Shown here in pieces: positions 57,844 through 64,000 of a stretch of DNA of 64,000 bases (position 1 is the first letter of the stretch; every line of letters begins with the position of its first letter). The notes under the pieces are model-generated. The model had not been told where the DNA came from, did not search any database, and saw only the letters and a list, made by a program, of their open reading frames with translations. This DNA is from Quillaja saponaria (Eukaryota > Streptophyta > Magnoliopsida > Fabales > Quillajaceae): assembly GCA_029379385.1 (NCBI GenBank), contig CM055613.1, forward strand, positions 23,533,652 through 23,597,651. Reading direction: 5' to 3'. Both the position numbers and the translations under genes were made by a program.

Positions 57844-60800
57844 ATGGGAAAATCAGAAGTTGAAGCTTCTGGGACTAAGTCCTTTCCAATTATTGTTTAA
57901 TGTGAAAATTCATCCTTCAATGCTAGGATTACTCTCAATGAAACAAATTATGATATGTGGTCTCAGATCATGGAGATGAATATTGCTGAAAAGGAAAAGC
58001 TTTCGCTTATCCGAGGAGATTCACAACCTCTTACAAAAAGGATGATGGCTATGAGAAATGGTATGCAGATAATCAGAAAGTTAAGAGATGATTTCTGATG
58101 TCTATGACCCCGGATATTATGAAGCGATATATCTGCTTGTCCACTGCTCGAGATATTTGGAAAGCTCTATCAAAAGTCTTTTATGACGGAGCTGATGAAC
58201 TACAAGTTTTGACCTTGAATTAGATAGCCTTCTCCACCAAACAAAATGGTAGATCACTTTCTATTTACTATGGGGAATTAATTGAAATTTTCAGTGAATT
58301 AGATCATCGTGACAAGGTGATTATGGAAAGCGAGAAAGATGTCGCATCTTATCGCAAATCAATTCAGTGACAAAGGTACATATTTTTCTTGCTAGTTTAG
58401 ATAATAAATTCGAACAAGTTTGCGGGGAAATATTGAGAAAGGAACCAATTCCTAAACTCGAAGAATGTTACTCACTGGTTCACCGTGAGTCTGTTCGGCA
58501 TGCAGCAATGAATACTGAACTTGAAAAAATTGAAGCTTCAACCATGGTGAGTAGAAATAAATCAAATCAAAATTGGTCTTCTCAGAAATAACAAGATCGA
58601 GCAAAGCCCAATCAATCAAAGACTCCTACAGGTGCTAACAAATCCACCTTCAAATGTACTCATTGTGAACAGCCTGGTCATACAAAAGACCATTGTTTTG
58701 AACTTGTTGGGTACCCAGAATGGTGGGATCACAACCGTGATCCATAAAAAAGGTATTCAAACAAAGCCTCCACTGCTGCAACAACAGAAACAAAGATGAA
58801 GGGAGATGTCGCTGCTGGAAAATCTTCGACTTTAGTTGCAGCAGGAGGTAATGGTGGTAAGGTTTTAAATTCATATGTACTTGTTTCTAATAGTACATGG
58901 ATAATTGATTTCGGTGCCACGGATCATATGACATTTGATTCTAGACCAGTCTCACCCCTTAAATCATTCTCACAAAAATTTATTTCCATTGCTAATGGTT
59001 CTTTAGCATTTGTCATTGGGGAAGGGTCCTTATCTCTTAATAAAACTTTGAATTTAGATTCTGTTTTAGTTGTCCCATCTTTGGATTATAACCTTTTGTC
59101 AGTCTCTCAAATTACTACTACTTTATCTTGTGTTGTAATTTTTTGGCTTGAATGTTGTATGTTTAAGGACATCCAAACGAGGCACATAGCTCAAATCAAG
59201 TGTGTCAAGCATTAACAGTGGACAGTTTTGAAGAAAAATGGAGGAAATTAGACATTTGGTTATAGCATTGACGTCTAGGACATACTTCTTTTGGCTATCT
59301 TAAAAGATTATTACCTAGATTATTTACAAAAATTGATGTTTCTAGTTTTCGATGTGAAGTTTATGAACTTGCAAAAAGCCATCGTGCATCATTTCCATCA
59401 AGTATGAATAAAAGTTTGACTCCTTTTATGGTTATACATTCTGATGTTTAAGGTCCATCCAAAGTAACTAGCTTAGGTGGATCACGTTGGTTTGTCACTT
59501 TTATCGATGATTGTACTAGGATGATTTGGGTGTGTTTGATGAAGTCTAAAGGTGAAGTGAACATGTTATTTCAAAACTTTCACAAAATGATTTCTACTCA
59601 ATACAATGCGCAAGTGAAAGTTTTACATAGGTGATAATGGAGGTGAATATTTAAGTTATGAATTTCAGCAATACTTGATAACAAAAGGAATCCTTCATCA
59701 AACTACTTCTCCTAATACACCCCAACAAAATGGAGTGGCTGAGAGAAAAAATTGTCATTTATTGGAGGTTGTTCGAGCTTTATTGATAGAAGCCCATATG
59801 CCATTATCCTATTGGGGAGAATCACTTTCCACTGCAGCATATTTGATCAATCGGGTACTCTCTAGCACTATTGACTATCAAACACCTTTTCAAGCTCTCG
59901 CTAAAGTGTTAACGGCACCAATGGTCTCAAACCTAACTCCCCATGTTTTTGGATGTGTAGTATATGTACATCTTCACAAGCAACAACGCAGCAAACTAGA
60001 GCCTTGTGCATTGCGATTTGTCTTTGTAGGATATGCTGCTTATCAAAAGAGGTATCGATGCTATCATCCACCCACTTAAAGAATGATTGTTACATTGGAT
60101 GTAGTTTTTCATGAAAACTCTATGTATTTCCTTTTAAGCCAGATCTTCAGGGGGAGAGCAAAGAGGAAGTTTTGACTTTAGATTATGATGTTCATATATT
60201 TAAATCAAAACTAATCCAACCATTTGAAAAAAGTGGGATTCTCTAATCCTATTAGCCAGGATGTGGATGAAGATCGAGAAGTGGAAGGTAACATGGATTC
60301 ATATGAAGAAGTGGATTTGGAAGGTGATGCACCACAAGCAATTGATGTAACACAAGCAGCGGAAGTACCAAACTAATCGTCGACTGAGGATGTCCTTGAA
60401 CCATCTAGAAAACAACTACCATCATGACACAACAAAGGTATTCCTAAACCCAAATATGAACCTGAAATTTCTAGTAAGGTTAAATATCCAATGAGCCATT
60501 ATGTGTCTAACCATTGATTTTCAGGATCAAATCAATCATTTTTCAAACAATTATCCATTGTATCTATTCCTAACAATGTGCAAGAAGCCTTGGTGATTCG
60601 AGATGGAAAGCAGCTATGAACGAGGAGATGAAATCCTTGATTAAAAATAATACTTAGGAACTTGTTGATTGTCCACCAAGAAAGAAAACAGTTGGATGTC
60701 GATGGGTATATACTATCAAATTCAAAGTTGATGGCATGATTGAACGGTTTGAAGCAAGGTTGGTGGCTAAGGGATATACTCAAACCTATGGGATCGATTA

Positions 60801-62131
60801 TACTGAGACTTTTGCACCAATGGCTAAAATCAACACAGTTTGAGTTTTGTTATCCCTAGCTCAAACTTGGATTGGCCATTGCAATAATTTGATGTAAAAA
60901 ATGCCTTTCTACATGGAGAATTATCAAAAGAAGTTTATATGGATCTTCCTCTGGGATGCGTGATACCTGAAGAATATAGTCAAAAGGTGTGCAAATTAAA
61001 AAAAATCATTGTATAGGCTAAAGCAATCTCCAAGAGCTTGGTTTAGAAGGTTCACAAAATCTATGAAAGCAATTGGTTACAGTCAAAGCAATACAGATCA
61101 CACTTTACTCATAAAGAAATGACAAGGTAAAATCACTGAACTCCTCGTATATGTTGATGACATGGTGGTGACAAGAAATGATCTCGAAGAAAGGAAAGCA
61201 TTTCAAAACTACTTGTCTTAAGAATTTGAAATGAAGGACCTTGGTTCTTTGAAGTTTTTGCTTGGAATTGAAGTTTCTAGATAACTAAAGGCATTTTTTT
61301 ATCTTAAAGAAAATATACTTTAGATTTGTTATAGGAAACTAGTATGTCAGCTTGTCAACCAACCGATACTCCTATTGAAGAGGAGTTGAAGTTATTTGTT
61401 GAACCAAATCAAGTACTAGTCGATAAAGGGAGATACCAAAGATTTGTAGGAAGATTGATGTATCTAGCACAGACAAGGCCATACCTTGCTTATGCGTTAA
61501 ATATTGTAAGCCAATTTATGCATAATCATGGAGAGCAACACGTAGGCAGTTATACTCATTTTGAGGTATTTGAAATCTGCTCCAAGGAATGGAATTTTGT
61601 TTACAAAAAATGCAAATTATCTGAATGTGGAAGCATATACTGATGCTGATTAGGCTAGAGCTATAGATGATAGAAGGTCCACTTCTGGTCATTTTACCTT
61701 TGTGGGAGGCAATCTTGTTACTTGGAGAAGCAAGAAACAAAATATTGTTGCACGGTCAAGTGCGGAGGCTGAATTTAGAGGCATGGTGCTTGGATTATGT
61801 GAAGTTTTATGGCTTAGACTTCTCTTATTGGATTTGGGATATCCGCCAATACAACCAATTCGACTACATTGTGATAGCAAGGCTGCTTGTGATATTGCTC
61901 ATAATCTGGTGCAGCATGATTGTACCAAGCATATGGAAGTTGATAAATTCTTCATCAAAGAGAAATTGGATGAAAAAATACTGGAGTTGCCAAAAATTAG
62001 GTCAGAGGATCAGTTGACCAATGTTCTTACAGGATCAATTGGCCGATGTTCTTACTAAGGCAGTGTCATGTCAAAATTTCTCGAAGTTCATAAGGAAGTT
62101 GGGCATGTGTGATATTCATGCACCAACTTAG
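57844..62131 (+). pseudogene. Copia gag-pol polyprotein
   Basis: It starts at ATG 57844 (MGKSEVEASGTKSFPIIV). Gag carries LNETNYDMWSQIMEM and a zinc knuckle CTHCEQPGHTKDHC (58655-58696). The protease site is 58907-58930 and reads DFGATDHM, with Phe for the usual Ser. The integrase core covers about 59440-59760 (TPQQNGVAERKN), with an open stretch to 60079. Reverse transcriptase runs about 60560-61310 with Tyr-Val-Asp-Asp intact at 61150-61161. RNase H is open in 61702-62058 (ARSSAEAEFRGM and LHCDSKAACDIAHN). A tandem duplication of about 26 bases at 62006-62056 shifts the C-terminal frame. Several other stops and frameshifts make it inactive. Confidence 0.88.
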
Positions 62132-62137
62132 GGGGAG

Positions 62138-62368
62138 TGTTGAAATATTTAAGGCTTGATTTTAGAGATTTAATTGTATGCCCTTTTGGGATTCTTTGTA
62201 AAATAGGAAATGGTAAATTAAGAGCTTGATTGTAGGATCTGGTAAATTAGGAGCTTGATTATAGGATCTTTAGCAAAAAGATAGCTTTCAATATACTGAT
62301 AAATACTCCTGTATACAAGTTCTTCTTGTAATCAATTGAAAAATATATTTTTTCTTCTTATTTCAACA
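62138..62368 (+). repeat. 3' LTR of the second copia element
   Basis: It begins TGTTGAAATATTTAAGG after GGGGGAG and ends ATTTCAACA (231 bp). It has its own small tandem duplication (GGTAAATTA...GATCT units near 62212-62270) not present in the 5' LTR. Confidence 0.92.
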
Positions 62369-62373
62369 TTTTT

Positions 62374-62609
62374 CTCTTTTCTTGACCCACTAATTCACAA
62401 AAAAAATATTTATGCGTCGTACTCAGTCCTTTTGGTGAGACAGGACTATCAGAATCATGCTGATATAATGAGGAAGAAATAGAACACCATCATACTAGAT
62501 ATTAATCAGAAAAAACAGTCATGCTGCCAACTAAAAACTAGGTAAAGAAAGATAATGGAAAAGAACACATGACATCTGTCCAAGTAAACATTTCAGAATA
62601 TAGGCATAC
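62374..62609. other. Intron-like sequence of the minus-strand locus
   Basis: It lies between the copia element and a clear splice donor at 62609; nothing else recognised. Confidence 0.35.
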
Positions 62610-63391
62610 CTGCACAGTATACCAGACCCAAGAAGACCTGGTCTGCTCCATACTCGTAGAATACTAGATTATTTAGGGAAGCTTGAGGGCACCGGATAAA
62701 GTTGGCTGCAAAAGCAACATATGCAATATTTGATTCAAGCCAATAATGGAAATATCTATAAAAGAACATTGTGAATTATTATAACCAAACATATAAGGGC
62801 ACTTCTAGTACAAATGCTTCATGCAAGGGTGGATCCTGGACCTACCAAAACCTTGGCCATTTAAACTTTTTGTGTCCAGAGGGCAAAGGATCTACTTGAT
62901 TTTTCACATTATCTTTGACATAATGGCAACAGACGACCTCTTCTTCTAAGTCCCCAGTAATTAAATATGGGTCATCCTACCATGTACCGAGATAGATAGT
63001 TGATATCACAAGAATGAACAGCTCATCACCATCCTGTAAGACCGGTGGCATACAACAAAACACACCCAAGGCAATTACTTGATCACCACTGATTGCTAGC
63101 TGCATGTTGAAATTAGAACGTGGCAAAACCAATGGAAGTTCACTTAAAATGGAATGAAAAAATCAAAAGTATGGAGATATTGTCAAATCAAGCCAAGGAC
63201 ATTATAAACTTACTGTTAGCTCAAGCTTGCACAGAGCACTATTAGCATTACCTAGGACCCACTCACCACTCGACTACTAGTTGATCTTGGCAGAAAATAG
63301 CCGACCAAGTCTGTCGCTATCTCATTGTCTCAAATCTAAGTAACATTGAATCCTAACTTCATACAAGGCCTTGAGGAGGATATAATATCTT
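62610..63391 (-). pseudogene. Multi-exon host-like gene fragment, three exons, family unknown
   Basis: Three minus-strand exons are readable. Exon A (about 63391-63212) encodes ALYEVRIQCYLDLRQ and GEWVLGNANSALCKLELT, before GTAAGT. Exon B (63142-62852) encodes ELPLVLPRSNFNMQLAISGD and DDPYLITGDLEEEVVC, ending GHKKFKWPR. Exon C (62755-62610) continues in phase with YFHYWLESNIAYVAFAANF and ends VFLGLVYCA before GTATGC. The B-C junction is clean (AG/GT...AG/A). Four in-frame stops (TGA, TAG, TAG in A; TAG at 62977-62979 in B) all fit single transitions at Trp or Gln codons, with no frameshift. It lacks a start and lies head-on to LAZY1, so it is probably a 5'-truncated pseudogene. More exons may lie at 53.1-55.4 kb. 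I do not recognise the family. Confidence 0.55.
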
Positions 63392-63493
63392 TATAAACAA
63401 AGCATATAAGTAAGTATGAAAAATAATTTCCTCTATCTCCCTAGTCTCAAAACCTAAGCAATCAAAGGTCAAGTTTTGCGAAATAAGAAAAGG
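63392..63493 (+). promoter_or_regulatory. Proximal upstream region of LAZY1
   Basis: A TATA-like TTTATAAAC lies near 63390-63398, about 100 bases before the start codon, followed by a pyrimidine-rich stretch (TTTCCTCTATCTCCC) suited to a transcription start. Only about 100 bases separate the start codon from the decayed minus-strand locus, so further promoter elements may lie within it. Confidence 0.35.
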
Positions 63494-64000
63494 ATGAAGG
63501 TAAAATCCATTCTCTATTATTCCAAGCAACATAAATTGTTATGTACTCCATAAATTGATCTTAGTATGACCTTGGTGCAGTTACTAGGCTGGATGCATCG
63601 GAAATTCCGCCAGAACAGCAATGAACCATACAAGGACTCAGCCATTGGTAAGTCATGTACTGTTTTCATTACATATTTTGTTCAACCATAATCTTTTGAA
63701 AACAACACCTAGATGATAGAAATCAGATAGGTGACCACTTGCTGATGCATTTCTGCAGCTAACATCAAAGGATAAAGTGCTCAAGTTTGCAATCTGCTGG
63801 CCCACTTAATTGTACCGTATGCACAATTAATGATAACCTTTTATGTGTTGTCTTTACGCCTCTACCTTAGAAGTATAGCAGGGAGTTGAGATTTCACATA
63901 AAAATTAGAATTCCAGAAAGAGAACTCAATAAAATGCAGTTACATGCTCTTAGGACCAAGACCAGAAGACAGCTTCCTAAGAAAAGGTTAGGAAATATAG
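63494..64000 (+). CDS. LAZY1: LAZY1 (IGT family), first two coding exons, 3' part outside the window
   Basis: Coding exon 1 is only ATGAAG (63494-63499), followed by GTAAAA. Exon 2 (63581-63647) lies between TTGGTGCAG and GTAAGT. Together they encode MKLLGWMHRKFRQNSNEPY and then KDSAIG, with the last codon split. This is the conserved N-terminal box of LAZY1 proteins, including the characteristic two-residue first exon. LAZY1 acts in shoot gravitropism and branch angle downstream of amyloplast sedimentation, through auxin redistribution; it is found at the plasma membrane and in the nucleus. The second intron begins at 63648 and its end was not found; the main exon must lie beyond the window. 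No defect is visible in the part present. Confidence 0.85.

Larger units (their letters stand above)
57561..62373 (+). mobile_element. Second Ty1/copia element with TTTTT target duplication
   Basis: A complete element at 57566-62368 (about 4.8 kb) has matching short LTRs, a primer-binding site TGGTATCAGAGC at 57824-57835, gag-pol, and a polypurine tract GGGGGAG (62131-62137). The flanks are TTTTT on both sides (57561-57565 and 62369-62373). It is the most intact retroelement here, with long open segments in integrase and RNase H. Confidence 0.92.

Overview
The window is 64 kb of AT-rich nuclear DNA from a flowering plant. It is probably a eudicot: the retroelement families, the MULE and hAT relics, and the first exons of a LAZY1-type gene at the right edge all fit. 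Most of it is a graveyard of nested, decayed transposable elements. Only two loci look like live host genes: an intronless gene for a conserved uncharacterised plant protein (8422-9249) and the first two coding exons of LAZY1 (63494-63647, running off the right edge). A third host-like locus, a multi-exon reading frame on the minus strand at 62.6-63.4 kb, carries several nonsense codons and is probably dying or dead.

Left part (1-9.7 kb): the 3' end of a Tat-type Ty3/gypsy element (RNase H and integrase), an antisense gene for a plant mobile domain (PMD) protein, and a 3' LTR; then AT-rich spacer and the host gene. From 9.7 to 21.5 kb lie small or broken elements: two related MITE-like inverted repeats, two non-autonomous hAT elements with 8-bp target duplications, a 940-bp foldback element, two LTR-like repeats, and a gypsy remnant whose gag is fused directly to integrase by a large internal deletion.

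Middle (21.5-35.5 kb): a Ty1/copia element (LTRs 21553-22069 and 35008-35527) split by a complete, minus-strand, Tekay/Del-like chromovirus (23557-32491) with a perfect 5-bp target duplication (TGAAG). Right of it (37.3-53.1 kb) a second minus-strand chromovirus has its upstream LTR split by a 10.36-kb Mutator-like element (MULE, 42560-52914) with long terminal inverted repeats and a 9-bp target duplication. The MULE has three minus-strand reading frames: a MURA-like transposase, a multi-exon PMD protein, and an unidentified protein with an acidic C-terminus. It also holds a 1.4-kb AT-rich minisatellite with a higher-order period of about 390 bp.

Right part (53.1-64 kb): candidate host exons on the minus strand, three MITE-like repeats in a row, a second copia element (57566-62368, TTTTT target duplication), the decayed multi-exon host-like locus, and LAZY1.

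The most notable observations are PMD genes in two unrelated element classes within one window (antisense in a Tat retrotransposon, sense in a MULE), the MULE's unidentified third gene, and a decay pattern in which premature stops sit mostly at ancestral Gln and Trp codons while frames often stay open. This suggests decay led by cytosine deamination. All identities rest on motif recognition by eye; no database search was run.
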